A stretch of 64,000 bases of DNA, from assembly GCA_963921425.1 (NCBI GenBank), contig OY992840.1:8062501-8126500 (forward strand). The letters are read 5' to 3'. The notes below the pieces were generated by a model, which saw only the letters and a program-made list of their open reading frames with translations, had not been told where the DNA came from and made no database searches. The translations under genes were made by a program, and so were the position numbers. The stretch is from Dryas octopetala. Its lineage: Eukaryota; Streptophyta; Magnoliopsida; Rosales; Rosaceae. This document shows positions 25,611 to 39,900 of this stretch, piece after piece (positions within the stretch are counted from its first letter, which is position 1; each line of letters opens with the position of its first letter).

Positions 25611-27340
25611 GTTTGTTCCGAGACCAGAAAACCCAGGAAGACAACAATAATGGCTGCTTCATTCGCCTATAAATGCTGCACTAACATCAGGAAAAGAAAG
25701 AAATTCAATAATACAATAAAGTAGAGTTTCCACTCAGAGATAGACTGTGCTGACACGAAGGTTGGAGACAGAAAGAGAGAAGCTAAAAAAAGGAAAGGAG
25801 GGTACAAGAGCACTAACTTTGTCTGTCTGTCATAGACTCGTAGCAACACTAATTTACTCACCCACCTCCCACATCGACTGACGAGAGCAAAGTTGAACAA
25901 GAACAACCCACTTGCATAACATTTGTTTGTTTCTGCTAAACACCCAGAAATTAGTCACTCTACTCACCACCTAAATTGTCCTTAACTTTCCAATTTTATC
26001 ATTTCAGTCTTTTAAATTACAAAAAAAAAATGCAGCAATGAGCCAATGAGTCAATGATAGCCTTAGATGGAGTCATTTGCCCCCATCAAGATATGCTAAA
26101 CTGGTTTAACAACAAATAAATTTAATTAATTAATTAAATAATCAAACTTCCAAAAACAGCCTTTTAATTACGATTTATTTCTTCTTGAGGTTTTGACTTT
26201 TGAGTAATAGACTTTTGAGGGAGCTACCCAAGAGTTAAAAGTGCGGAATATTTTCAAATACAAGGATATGATCAATAGAGCGTTTGAATGCTTAAAGAGC
26301 GTGTGTGAATGCTCAAACAAAAATTTGTATGTTTGTATTGTCGTTGCACTAATTTTTTTTTTGTTTTTTCAGGTAATCGAGAGTGTCCTGATCTAGTTTT
26401 TGCACACCAGACTAATCTCTTGGACCAGTCAAAAGCAGACAATCCACGCCGGCCTAGGGAATTCACAAAAAATTTTACCTCCCTTTCTGCCTGGCTCAAA
26501 GAGTTGAATTTGAAACTCGAATTCGGATGCCTGGATTTACAGCTACACCTCCAACAACTTAAAGTTTAGGTTTCGTTGCACTCATTTTTACTATGTTGTT
26601 ATACATATGTAATCCTAATATTCCTTTAACCGTAATAAATATTAAAAAATGTACATGAAACAATCATAAATCCCTAAAATATAATCTCACCTGCACATCC
26701 AAATATGTAACTATACCTTTTAGCATTGCTATATTAACTGCAATTCCAGTGCAACTACATAAGAAAAAAAACAAAAAAAAAAGATGAGCATTTGAAAGCT
26801 CATTGCGAAGTTAATATACGCTGTCATCTTAAAAAGATATTTTCCTAAAAGTTGGAAAACAAAAAAAAAACTCCATTAGCATGTCAAGGGTTTTTTTGGT
26901 AGTTTGTTATTTCTTTTATTGCGTATTCGGTACTAATATTATATTGTTCATTTAATATTTTAAATTGAATAACAATTGCTCTATATATCTTGCTCATAAT
27001 ATTGAAAAAGAATAACAAGTAAAATTGTAAACAAAATAACAAGTAAAATAGGATAAATGTATTGGTTTATTGTATTTAGCTATTGGGAAAAAAAATGTAA
27101 GAGTTTAATATTGATCTTTATAGTTTGGGTTAAGTTTTATATTGATCCATACAGTTTCAATTGTTCTAATTTTGATCTTGAACTTAATGAATTGTTACAA
27201 TTTAAGGACATATTAGTATTTTCGTTCATTAATTTGCAACTATTTGTAAAATATATAATCAAAATTAAAAGAGACAAAAGTGAACCCTAATCTAAACTAA
27301 GTGAAATTTGGCCTTTCTTCGTAAGCTCAATCACTCCAAT
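25611..27340. other. ABA4 upstream region and AT-rich spacer
   Basis: No coding signal was recognised. It contains AATTAATTAATT near 26120, poly-A runs, and around 27080-27200 phrases (TTGATC..ATAGTTT) like the ends of common plant MITEs, without a matching partner. Confidence 0.4.
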
Positions 27341-27356
27341 CTTGGTATTAATTGTA

Positions 27357-27485
27357 TAGTAGCCAGACCAAGATCAATGACGCAACTACGCCCCATTAGC
27401 CTCCTCTACACCGTGGCTTACAAACTCATTCAAAAGTGCCTGTTGATCGGTTGAAGCCTTACCTTTCAGGCTTTTAAGGCTCAAC
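27357..27485 (+). mobile_element. LINE reverse-transcriptase fragment
   Basis: The plus strand encodes MTQLRPISLLYTVAYKLIQK and, after a one-base frame change, RLKPYLSGF. This matches the conserved non-LTR block (FRPISLCNVIYKIISKVLANRLKP). Only about 130 bp survive. Old 5'- and 3'-truncated L1-type relic. Confidence 0.6.
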
Positions 27486-28570
27486 AAATCAACTTCTTTA
27501 TACTTCTGATAATATAGAACATAACTTTTAGTTTTAGTTATTGTTGCATGCAAAAGAGAGCAAGGCCTGCCTGCTAAAATTCACCATTCAATTTTGGGCT
27601 ACAAGTACAAGATGATGAACTTTAGGAAACTAGTTCATAAAAAACTTATTAAGAGCTTTATTCAATGAATGTATTTTTACAAATTGCTCTGACAATTAAA
27701 GAATGGTTAAATAACGTATAACCTGCCAATTTAGTACAATATGAGATCCAATGTGATTAACTTGATACCAAATGGCATAGATAGACAAACCAGAGGGATT
27801 CAAATACAGTGCAAAAGTTACTGAAACATGTTTTAATACAAGAACATCAATAACAGAGCATAAAGTCACTAAAACATCCACACAGATCACTTTGAAGCTC
27901 CAACATCATCACTACAATTCAAACTCCAATACAACACGCCCTCATGATTTTGCTGCAACCTCCAAATCTGCACTTGTTATGACTTATTAAGAATACAAAT
28001 ATTTGGGTAAAAATTTGCATTCTCATCCTTTTGGTCAGGGCACTTTTTTTTGGGTACCAAATCCTCATTTGGATGCGGTTGCAATGAGAAATGGTTTGTT
28101 TATTGACAATACTTCATTGTACAAAACATCTACTGTTAACTTTGTCTTACAGTATGGCAAAGATGGAATTTGATCTGCATAAGATTAAACAAATAGAATC
28201 CATGAGAGAGTAAGCAAGACATTGATAAATATATTAATATTCTTCTTTAAATTAAAGTAATATCTAACACAATAAGCATTAGATTTAGGGTCAAAAGATT
28301 TAGATCAGAGGGAAAAAGAACACCTTAAAACATTAATATGTTTTACAAGGTCCTTTGTAAGAAAATAACGCAACTAAAATTATGCTTTCATCAAATTTAA
28401 CAACCATTTGGATTTGAATTTAATAACATACACAAAAAGAATAACATAGCAATATTTAGTATGAAAACAACAATATAAGAAGTAGCTGATAGCTACCTGA
28501 AATTCAAAGAGAGGTGAGGCATCTGGTTCTTAAGTTCTGTGGTTCTCAAATGCCTTGCAGCCAAAATGAA
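27486..28570. other. AT-rich spacer, nothing recognised
   Basis: No gene, inverted repeat or tandem repeat was found by eye. Confidence 0.4.
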
Positions 28571-28574
28571 TTTG

Positions 28575-28960
28575 CAGATATTGGCTACGATGTAGATGAT
28601 GTGCTCCACGGATTTGCATCCCTAAAGCTGCTCAACTGTCGCAGTGGCAGTATCAAAGGAAAGGTACTCAACTTCTTTTCACGTTGAAATTCACTAGTAT
28701 GTTTCACTTCAAAATGGGAAGTGCAATCAAAGAGATTAGAGAAAGGTTATCCCCGTAGATGCAGTTTTAAACCTCTTTGATTTGATGACCCATTTTGAAG
28801 TGAAACACACGCGAGTAAGTTCCAACGTGAAAAGAAGTTGTATACCTTTCTTTTGAGCAGGAACGCAAATTAATCGAGCACATAATCTACACCATAGAGA
28901 ACATCTTTGAGATTTCCCAACCAATCGATCCATCAGTAAGCTTGTTAAGCTCGACTTTGA
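28575..28960. pseudogene. Two head-to-head fragments of a coiled-coil NBS-LRR (CNL) N-terminal domain forming a hairpin
   Basis: Plus strand 28575-28685 encodes DIGYDVDDVLHGFASLKLLN and KGKVLNFFSR. The minus strand of 28960-28770 encodes LKDVLYGVDYVLD and KRKVYNFFSRWNLLACVSLQ. Both match the CNL Rx-type N-terminal domain (DVFYDADDVLDEF..KVRHFFSSSNPLAF..KMGHKIKEI). The two pieces are inverted copies: 28588-28738 pairs with 28896-28769 (the left arm has about 27 extra bases). The inner 90 bp is about 85 percent matched around a loop of about 30 bases. Neither piece can encode a full protein. Confidence 0.7.
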
Positions 28961-30898
28961 GAGCCCATGACAGTGCGGCGGACTATATCAGCAAGAGGCC
29001 AAGAGTGCGACTTGAGTTGTATTTCTTCCAAACTTAAGTATTTATAGAACTACCTTAATGGGTGGAGGCCGAAAGAAAATGACTTTACGGTGATAACCCT
29101 AGCCCCACGTGGCGCTTTTAGGTGAGTCCCTTTGAGCCATTGTTCATTAACAATAAAGTTAATTTTTGGCCAAAAAAAACAATCAAGTTAATTTGTTCTG
29201 TCTACAAAAAGTATAGTTTATTTTCCGGCATAAAGATAAAAAAGTTGTACGAGCTTGTTTCTATTTATAGGCCAAATTGCATTTGCACTTTGATTCATTT
29301 GGTTTAGGCCATCTTTCACGGCAGTGTTTGCAGTTTCAAGAGTTTAAATTAAATCTATGCGGTTTATTTTAGTTTGTAATTAACACTAAATTTGTAATCT
29401 CTTAACTTTTGTGACGATTTGATGACGATTGAAAACTCTACGCAGCACATCATAAACCATTAGAAAATTTTGTTGGTTTATGAATTTAACTTTAATTATA
29501 AACTGAAGCAAATTATAGTGATTTAATGAAAACTTTTAAATCCACAAGGACTAAAATAGAAATTAGTCCAAGCCACAAGCACAAGAACTTGTAACTAGAA
29601 GACAAGAAGATCATGAGACAACATATGAATATTTAAAGCGTCAGTTAAATTTTGCACCCTATGATTTTGATCATTTTTCAATGTGCCCCTATATTTTAAA
29701 GAGTTTTAATGTCGACCCTAATATTTAAAAATGCAAGCCCTCCATTAATGTCATGTAATGATCAGGTCCATTTTTGCTGATTTAGAGGATCAACTTGGGC
29801 AACCTTGAAAAGCAATCAAGCAAAACTCATTCCAATCTGAGGGTGAGTTTGAAATGATGCCTGCCCCTGATTCAACATCCAAAAATTGGTTGGCAATTTC
29901 TCCCAATCCTACTGGCTTCTGCAGTTCTGCTCAATGGATGGTGAATTCATAATCACTACATATACATATGGCTAAAAAAGCAATGGTCTACCTAATCTGG
30001 TGGGGCCTGGACTTATTGGAAGCTTGTGGAACTAACTTGAGTTCCAAGATTTCCCTGCCTCTTTTTCTGAGTGGAGTGCAAACCTCTGTGGAAGCAGAAG
30101 AATTACTTTAATTGTGACTCCAGAAATTGTGATTTCATAATCAAGAAACAACCTAAAGGACTTCTCTACCCAATAAAATACCAAGCACCTCTTAAGCAGA
30201 ACTCTCAAGATTAATCTCAACATGAACTCTAGCAAACAAACAAGGTTCCTATCCAGTTAAGCTCCGTTCAGTCTGTTAAATTTATCTACACCCTTAGCTA
30301 AACTAGCTAACAAAGACTCTTCCAGAAATGCAATGGCATGAAAAGCAACCTAACCACACAATCAAAGTTTCTGGACTAGCTTAGTAGGAGAAAAAGGAAG
30401 CAGTCCACTACCTTAAAGAAATAATCTGGCCTTTTGGCATATCAGGACATATTATCCCAAAAGTATTGCAAGTCATCTTCTCAAGAAAAGGAAATTTTAT
30501 AACACTCTCCACCACCCCCAGAAAATTGAACATTTGATTTTTAGAAAAATACCTGACCAAAACCTTTTTTAATTATTAACCAAGATTGGTACTTAAAATT
30601 CAGCTCTAGAATTTCAGTTCTTAAAATGTCAATATTCAGTTCTTGACAATCAATCTCAATGCTTAAAACTTCAGCTCCAATAATTCAACATCCAATGCTC
30701 AAATTTCAGTTTGGTCAACGGGTCCAAAGTCATTATCGACATTGCCATTGCTCGTTATGAAATAATTCAATCATTTCTTAGATTCAGCTATCAAAGTTAT
30801 CGTGCATTGTCTTAGACGATAAAATACCGAGTCTGGAATATTTAAGTAATAAGTCCTTGCAGAAAGATCATGAATTAATTGACATTTACTTTATCACT

Positions 30899-30930
<32 letters not shown>

Positions 30931-30952
30931 CTTACTATTCTAAAAAATATAA
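28961..30952. other. Spacer left of the AT-hook gene, fragments of MITE-like sequence
   Basis: 29270-29460 and 29640-29790 contain phrases typical of plant MITE ends (GGCCAAATTGCATTTGCAC; GTCAGTTAAATTTTGCACCC), but no clear partner arms were found. The right end holds an 18-20-base poly-A run (30899-30919) and is probably 3' UTR of the next gene. No coding signal. Confidence 0.4.
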
Positions 30953-33900
30953 TCAAGTTAAACCATAGTTGCTTTCTTTCTTAGGTTCATTTGGAGGCCT
31001 TCCCCTCCCTCGAGGCTTTTGTTGCTGCTGTTGGTTCTTTGAAGTCAATTTGTTCCCTGATGCAGTATTTGAATCCAACTTAGGGGGCCTCCCTCGTCCC
31101 CGCTTTTGTGGTTGTTCCTGCTGCTTCTGAAACTTAGAAGGCAATGATACATCCCCTGTTTGAGCTGCATTCAGTTTTGGTGGCCTCCCTCTTCCTCGCT
31201 TTTGTGGCTGCTGGTCATTTCCCTTTCGTCTAGGAGGATTCTTCCGCTCTTGACGCTTTGGGTTCTGCAGTTCATCATGATGCTCATCATTTAAAGGTAA
31301 CTCTGGATTCAATTTTGGAGGCCTCCCTAGGCGTTGATGCTTCTTTTCTGGTGGCTTCTCACAGTGGTGCTGTGACAGCAATGATTCTGTCATGGATACA
31401 GAAGGTTCAGATTGTGAAGCACCTTGGCTGTGTGAACGTAGTTGCATATGGCGCAGCTGCTTCTGCTTCTGTTGCTGCTTCAACTCTTCTAGTGTTTTGG
31501 ACAATTCTCCCGCTTCTGTTGTTGTTGGCTTGGATTTAAATTTCTTTTGTTGACCTTGATGGTTCATTTTTTCCACCATATGTTGAGATAAATCATCCAC
31601 GATCATTAAACCGGAGGCACTTGACATTGTTGTTGGCTCTGGTGTGCACCGCTTTCGCTGATTACAATCATTTACTTGTTGCTTCTTCAGTTGAGATGAA
31701 TTTTCCAATCCCAGATTTTGCATTTGAGAACTTCCAGTGTTTGAAAGCAGTGGATAGTGCTCATGCAGAGGCTGTAAAGGTGACACAATTGCCATAGATC
31801 TAGTCGTAATTTGTTCAGATTCAGACAGCTTTTTGCCTCGAGGACGAAGTTGCCTCTGCTGCTGTGTTTGGCCCATTCCCCCTGCTGCTGATGTCTTAAG
31901 CTCCTGAGGCTTTTCAATTTCTTGAAGCTTTGGTACCTGGGTATCCTGATGCCTTGCAGGTGATAATTCCACCATAGTTGTCATGATTGACAATTCAGAT
32001 TTGGACTGCCGCTGGCCCCGTGGACGCAATTTCCTCTGCTGTGCTGGCTCATGTATATGACCAAGCTTCATAATCCTTTCCTGTACTGGATCTCTGGGCT
32101 GATGCTCATGCTCAAGTTCCTGGGTAATACAAGAAATTGGAATCATATCAAACATTTTATTAATTGTTACATGCATGCATATGCAAGTAAAGGGATGTAC
32201 TCACATGCACCCGTATATAAATATGTTTGTACTTGTGTGTGTGTTTTTATGTCCAATTCCATTGAAGATTCTATCACAAAGTCCTTTCCATGAATAATCA
32301 AAGGAATTGAATTCATATTTGGAACTTTCTATGAATACAAAATCTCTGCAGTCTATTTCCGATTCATACTAACTTTAACTAGCTACAAAATTATGAAACT
32401 TAGTTGCTGCTACCTGACATGCAAGTGCCACTGCTTGATGATCAGGACTTGATGGCCTTTGATCCTGAGGCCCTAGTCCCTTCAGCTGCTGTTGGTCCCG
32501 TGCCTGATGTCGTGTTTGACATGATTGCTTAGTGGCTATTGATTCAAACTCTCCAGTCTCTTCTTCAATAGCTTTTTTTGCTTGCTGCTCCTCCCCATCC
32601 TGCAAGAATGTATGATACTGAAATTAATAGTAGTAGAGTCCAATGATAATTATGTTAATAGTTTCAAAATTCTATTCAACCATCTTTCCCACATTTATAA
32701 TAATTATGAAATCTAATAGCAAATAACTTGAGAGAAGCTATCATCATAGTTAAGTGAATAACAATATTTATCATTTATCAAAGAATTCATCTATGGCCTT
32801 CATTTCATTTATGTTAATCAGAAGTAGCTACTAATTCAAGAGAAAGATGCACTGCTGCTACCTGGAATTTAGGTGCCTTTGCCACTCCACAATCCGATTC
32901 AGATGGCTTCTTAACCCGAGGATGTAGTTGCCTCTGCTGCTGTTGCTCCTGTTCCTCCTGTTGTTTTTGACATGTTTGCTCACTTGGTGTCAGCTCATGC
33001 TCGGCAACCTTTTCTTTCATCAAATTTTCTGCCAGCTGCTTGTCATCCTGAAAGAATGCATGAATTGAATTATTAATTGCATGCACTAATGATGCTTATG
33101 TTCATAGTATCAAGTCATTTTTTGAGGATTGTATCCAACTTTCTTGAATCTGATTTTCTGGTTGGAGCTCCTCCTCAAGCTGTTAAGCATCAATTTAGTT
33201 GAAATTATTTTTTAAGGGATCATTATGCTCCTCCTCAACCATGAATCAGTTGGTAGATGATTCATTGGAAGATAAATACTTCTGACGTGCTACACAGAAC
33301 AAGACCCCTGGCTTGCTTATTGCCACATTGGTGTGTTTTTTTTGTAAAAAACAGGGGGAGAGTGTGCATCACACCCTTTTACATTGCCCATTCACAACAT
33401 GAATGTGGAGTTGGTTGTTGAGTGTGTTTGTTGTGAAGTGGGTTTGTCCATGAAACTGTTAAATTTTTGTTGGAGGTAATGTTTCTAGAGGAGAAATAAG
33501 AAAGCCATGGCTCTTTGGAGATGTGCAATTTGCCTCTTATATGGACCGCTTGGTTGGAAAACAATAAGAGGTGCTTTGAAAGCAAGGAGGAAATGGCCTT
33601 AATTTAGGATAGAATTAAGTTCTTAGCTTCTTTTGAACATTTTAGAGATATTCCTTTTAGTGTTGATCTTCTTGTTCGGGTAAAGCTTTGACTTGATTGA
33701 ATTTTGGGTTTTTGCTCGATAATGTTAGTCGGGATTTGATGCACATTTCACTCATCCTACTTATGTTTCTTTTATACTTGGAGTTTTTTAATTATTTCAA
33801 ATTTAGAAGAGATGAAGATAATTCTCACAGTTTCTACTTGGCAATCAAGTGCCTTCACCACACGATCCACACCAGAATGAATAGCATGTTTCTGCTTTTC

Positions 33901-36900
33901 TTGACCCAATGACTGCATTTTCTGTTGGAGCTCTTGAGGATTTTCTTGAATAGTAAGATCGCGATCAAGCTCCTCAGATGCCTGGGGAAAATCAACAGAA
34001 GTTACCATAATGTTTGGAATGGGTTCATGAGCCTTATAGCCTCCCTCAACTGACAGTAATTTGACATCTTGAGGTCTTTCTGGCTTTTGAAGCTTTGGTT
34101 GCTGGTTCTTCAGTTTCGGATCCAGCTCATGCTTTGGCAAGTGTAAGGACACATCCTCATAACTTGTGGCTGGCAGAGATACAGACAGCTTCTGCTGATT
34201 ACAAAGGTCAGGATGGCTCTCAGCATTTTGAACTACCAATTGCTCTTCTTTCTCATTCTTTGCTTCAAAGTTTAGACTAGTTCTCTTTAAATCAGGCCCG
34301 GATACTTCTCCATTCTCTGGTTCCATTGTTGACAGTTCTAACAGACTTTCTGAATTTCCAATCTCCTGTTGTTGCGGATGTTCAACATCAGGGAAAGTCT
34401 TAATTGATTTGTTCTGGCACTTGGGCACCTGTTGCTGACTACCACTGTTGGCTAGCTTTCCCTGCTTTGGAAATAACTCCATGGGCATTTCAAGATTCAA
34501 TGACTCGATGGGTAATTCAAGAGATTCTGACATTTCATTTGGCTGGGATTCAAATGATTTTCTTTGATCAGAGATCTCAGGTTGCTGCTTTTGTTGTGCT
34601 GGCAAACCACAAACTCTGTATTCCCTCTCTCCACAAGGACTAGCAATTGCCATTGGTCTTTCCTCTAAGGCCATAATAGGTTTCAGAGTGCTATGGTTTG
34701 ACTCCCTTTTGTTCAACAGCTTTATAGCTTCCAACAACTTTTCCTGCATCTTATGTATCGACATCAACAGTTCTATACAATCCTCCTGGCAATCAAAACC
34801 ACAAAAACAAACATAACAGGCCTAAGTAAGTTAAGCCAAGAGGTAGTTATTGCATATTATATATAAAAATTTCAACATTTACCTTAGACAAAGGTAATGG
34901 ACCACTGTAGGACAATTTCTGGCTTGTACGAGAAGGATTTGAATTGATTGCAAATGCTGCATTTTTGTCTTGCTCTAAGTCTATAATAGGTTTTGGAGTG
35001 CTACGGTTTGACTCCCTCGTGTTCCACAACTTAATAGCTTCCAACAACTTTTCCTGCATCTTATGTGTCGTCATCATCAATTCTATACAATCCTCCTGTC
35101 AATCACAACAAATACAAAAACAAACATAACAGGCTTAAGGTAAGTTAAACCAAGAGGTAGTTATTGCATTATATATATACACATTTCCACCTTTACCTTA
35201 GACAAAGGTAATAGACCATGGTGGGGCGATTTCTGACTTGTAAGAGAAGGATTTGAATTGATTGCACTAGCTGCATCGTTCTCTTGTCCTAAGTATATAA
35301 TAGGTTTTGGAGAGCTATGGTTTGACTCCCTTGTGTTCCACAGCTTGATAGCTACCAACAACTTTTCCTGCATCTTATTTGTCAACATCAACAATTCTAT
35401 ACAATCCTCCTGTCAATCAAAACAAATACAAAAGAAAACATAACAGGCTTAAATAAGTTTAATCCAGAGGAAGTTATTGCATTATATATAAACAAATTTC
35501 AACATTTACCTTAGACAGAGGTAATGGACCATGGTGCAGCAATTTCTCACTTGTAAGAAAAGGATTTGAATTGATCGTAATAGCTGCATTTTTCTCTTGC
35601 TTCTTGGATAATAACTCCTGCATATTGCTGTTTATGAAATGAGGCAAAGGCACGCACAAAATAAACAATAACACAACCAATGTTGAATATAGAGAAAATG
35701 GCAAACCCAGAAGTGACGATCTTGCATATTAATTCAATTTGCTCTTGCAGCTGATTTTGTTCTGAAATCATCTCACTTTTCTGTCCTGGTTTTGTCAGCT
35801 TTTCGATATCTTCAACTTGTTCTTGTAGCTGAATTTGTCTTTCAGAACCTTCAATCTGTAATTGTTCTTCAATCATTTCACATTGTGGTTCTTTAGTTTG
35901 ACACTGTTCTTCAATTAGTTCATCCTCTCTTTCTTTAATTTGTCCTTGAGTTGCTTTATATTTCATTTTTGCGTTAATCTGATTTTCAACAATCACTGCC
36001 ATGTCTTGCATTTTATTTTTACTTTGCTGTCCATTCACTTCATCTTGCTGTTCATTTTGTTGCTCCGGAGATCCATTTTGATAGTCAATCCCCTTACTAT
36101 TATTTCCTTCTTGACATGGTTCTTGATTTTGCTTCCCATGTTCTCTCTGTTGTTCAGTCACTTCATATTTATGTTCAGCAATATTCTGCTTTTCAACAGT
36201 CACAGCAATTTCTTGCAATTGTTTTTGACTTTTCTGTCCATTAACTTCATCTTGGTGTTCATTTTGTTGCTCTGGAGATCCACAGTCAATCACCATACTA
36301 TGCTGTTCTTCTTGACTTGGTTCTTGGCTTTGCTGCCCATGTTCTCTCTGTTGTTCAGTTACTTCAACTTGTTCTTCAGTCACTTTATATTTATGTTCTG
36401 CAATATTCTGCTTTTCAACAATTACTGCAACTGCTTGCCTCTTATTTTGACTTTTCTGTCCATTCACTTCATCTTGCTGTTCAATTTGTTTCTCTGGAGA
36501 TCCATTTTGATTGTCAATCACCTTACTATGCTGTTCTTCTTGTATTGGTTGTTGACTTAGCTGCTCATGTTCTCTCTGTTGTTCAGTTACTTTACATTTC
36601 TGTTCTGCAATATTCTGCTTTTCAACAATGACTGCAATTTCTTGCATTTGCTTTTCACTTTGTTGTCCATTCACTTCATCTTGTTGTTCATCAGGAGATC
36701 CATTTTGATCGTCAATCTTCTTACTATGCTGTTCTTCTAGACTTGGTTCTTGACTTTGTTGCCCATGTTCTCTCTGTTGTTCAGTCACTTCAACTGGTTG
36801 TTCAGTCCCTTTATAATTCTGTTTTGCATTATTCTGCTCTTCAACAATCATTGCAATTTCTTGCATTTGTTTTTGACATTTTTGTCCATTCGCTTCATCT

Positions 36901-39900
36901 TGTCGTTCATTCTGTCGCTTTGAAGATCCATTTTGATCATCAATCAGCTTACTATACGACTCTTCTTGGTTTGGCTCTTTACTTTGCTGCCCATGTTCCC
37001 TCTGTGGTTCAGTCACTTCAACTTCTTGTTCTTCTGCTAGTTTTTTATGTTCAATTCCTTTGGTTGTTGTTTTTCTTCCCCTACCCCTTTCACTCCTCTT
37101 TCGTTTTGGGATTTGGTTTCTTCTAGAAAGAGAATCATTCCCTTTGGCCGGAAGCATATAACAATTTTTTGAGGTAATAACAATTTCTCCACTCTCACTA
37201 AGCTTCTTCAAGTGGTGACTCAAGAGACTTGCATGAGCCCATGGCAAACAGTCAAAATGCTCTCTAATAAATTTCGATATTGCTTCTTCAGTTGACCCAT
37301 GTTCCTCATTCAACTCAGTAAGTGCTGTCTGTATCATCTACACATATATAAAATTGCAAAATTAAAATTTGTAACAATCACAAAATTCATTATGGGAGAA
37401 GAAAAAAATTCTGGTTACAATTACTGGAGAAGTATGGTTAATATAAAAGAGTGGTACCACAGCATAGGTGGGGTGGTCAGGCATGCGAAACACAGGGAAC
37501 AATTTACAAAGGTGTCCTTCGATGTAATTCTTGTGATCGGGTGTGAGGGTCTTGGAGGGGTCTGAGTTTGCAAGCTTCTTCATCACAGCATCAGCCAGCT
37601 TGTTTGCTATTTGTCTCTGTTTGTAGTAAATAAAGGTATTTATAATATGAGCTGGAGCAATATTTGTAAGCCCATACCATATGCGAACCCATAACATATA
37701 TAGAATGCTTCAAAGGAGATTGGTCCAGCCAACAGGATTGATTACTGAACAATGAAATTACTTAAATCTACTTCACATGTGTTTATACCACAGGTTGGGG
37801 AACACATGATGTGCACGTTAATGCATGATAGTTATGGAATTGTAATTAGTAAGGTCCAAGAAAAAATTATTCACAACCAACATCTTTATGTGTGCATTTG
37901 TCAGCATGTGTAATACGTTCAACCATCAAATATAAGCAAGATGTTGATCATCAACAGATGCACTACGAATAATCAGTATTTTGATATGTATGACATATCT
38001 TCTTGTTCCAACCCTTCCTAGCCAGCCTTTTTATGTTGGTTAAACATTTATTAATGACCTTTTCTTTTTGGTCAAAAAAACATTTACTAATGAATGGTTA
38101 CTGATAATCCTCCAAAATTGTAAAGTCAATTATTAGATTTAACATCTCTTACCTTGTCCAATAACTCCCTCTTCTTTTGCATCAACTAATGAATATATCA
38201 ACAATGAACTATGGGTACTGCTAGGGCATATAATGTTTGTAGACTATAAACTAACGCGGTAGTAATGAACAATCCTTTCCAAGATCAGCCAATCACAACA
38301 AGATCTAAACAAATACATAATAAATAATAAAATCTACTAAGAATGCAATGAATTACTGGGAAACCCCAGAATAAGAAGAGCATCAAATATATGATATATG
38401 CAGATCACTTCAAAAACGAAGTGCTTCTCTTCCACAAGAAAATAGATATGCATACATTTTGAAAGCTGCTATCTATGTAATATGAAATATAAGTTCTGCG
38501 TCCAGCATTGAGGATAGGTATGTGTACTGAAATATAATCTGTCTTAGATCCTAAATTGGGACATGGGACAAAGATAAATCACTCAAATTCTTCAATCCAG
38601 GAAAAAATAAAAAAGAAAAAAACAGTAAAAGGATAATAATAAATAATAATTAAAAAAAAAAAAAAACCACATCCACTTCAAATTGTTCTAAGATACTTAA
38701 AGCAAAGTAGGAAAATGCATAACTAAACTTGTACCAAATTACAAATAATTTTCCTCTGTTCCTTCATGCACTTCCAGTTTGAAACTGCTTCATGTGCAGA
38801 GACCACATACCAAATTAATATCATATTTGATATGAAATTGCTTGTGTGCCATAAGTTGCTAAATAAAATTTGAGAAAAGAGTGCGCTCACATGATGAACC
38901 ATATTTTTCACAAAAGAATTCACACAGTATATAACAGGAAAGGGAACTTGAAGATAGTATTGTACAATTTCTGTTTGATTAATAAAGTCTTGTAATCTAT
39001 CCCAAAAAGAAAAAAACAAATTGCTGGATACTGAGCACACTATTAAACTATTTTAAACTTTTCATGCAAAGAGTTATACTTTTATTTTCATTTCTGGGGT
39101 TTAAAAAATGATACAGGATAAAGTAGTGCATCCAGGTTTGTATGAAATAATGTTTCTGTGCTTAGCAGACAAAATTATTAACTGTGTATAGAGATACTCA
39201 TGCAGAACAAAAACAATGGCAAGATTACCATATCTATTATATCCCAAAAATCAAATCTTACAGGCTTTTGCATTTACTTCAAAGTGTATGAACTATTATA
39301 CTCTAGTGATATCCTAAAAGTAGAATTAAAACCCATTATTGGGTTTCCAAATGTTCAACTTTCACAGTTAAAGCTTATTACAATTGATATCATATATCAA
39401 CAGCGATAATCCTAAATGGGGCTAACGTTTTGCCGCCAATATCTTTTCGAGGCTCTGTCTTAATCCAAATTTTGTGCTAAACTAACCTCCATATCACACT
39501 ACATTTTTAGAATTTTTCTTTTTGGCAAAGTTCATATCGAAAGAGCCAACAAGTCACACAAATCACATTCTTTTTACCCCCCATGAAATTTGTCCATGTA
39601 AATTTTATCAGGTCATATTCAAATCCTAGTTTCATTGAAATTTCACTAAAATCATGCAAATTTAATCAGTCATATATAAACAAATTTCACCACATATGCA
39701 AAGAAAATAATACAAACAAAAGGAAGAAGGATCAAACATGATATGGGTCTCCCTCTGCTTCCACCCCTCTTCCTTCTCCCTCTCTTTCTTCCTGCAATAA
39801 AAGTCAAAAGAAAAGTCTTACCCAACAAGGAAATTTTAAATAAAAATAAAAATATACAAAACCCAATACTCAAAATCTTAATTCAATTTTGGTTGTTTAT

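Noticed and set aside
35940-36631. Long hydrophobic plus-strand frames that look like membrane proteins
   Set aside because: They are the antisense of the Q/E-rich repeat in exon 3; Gln/Glu codons read backward give Leu/Phe/Ser.
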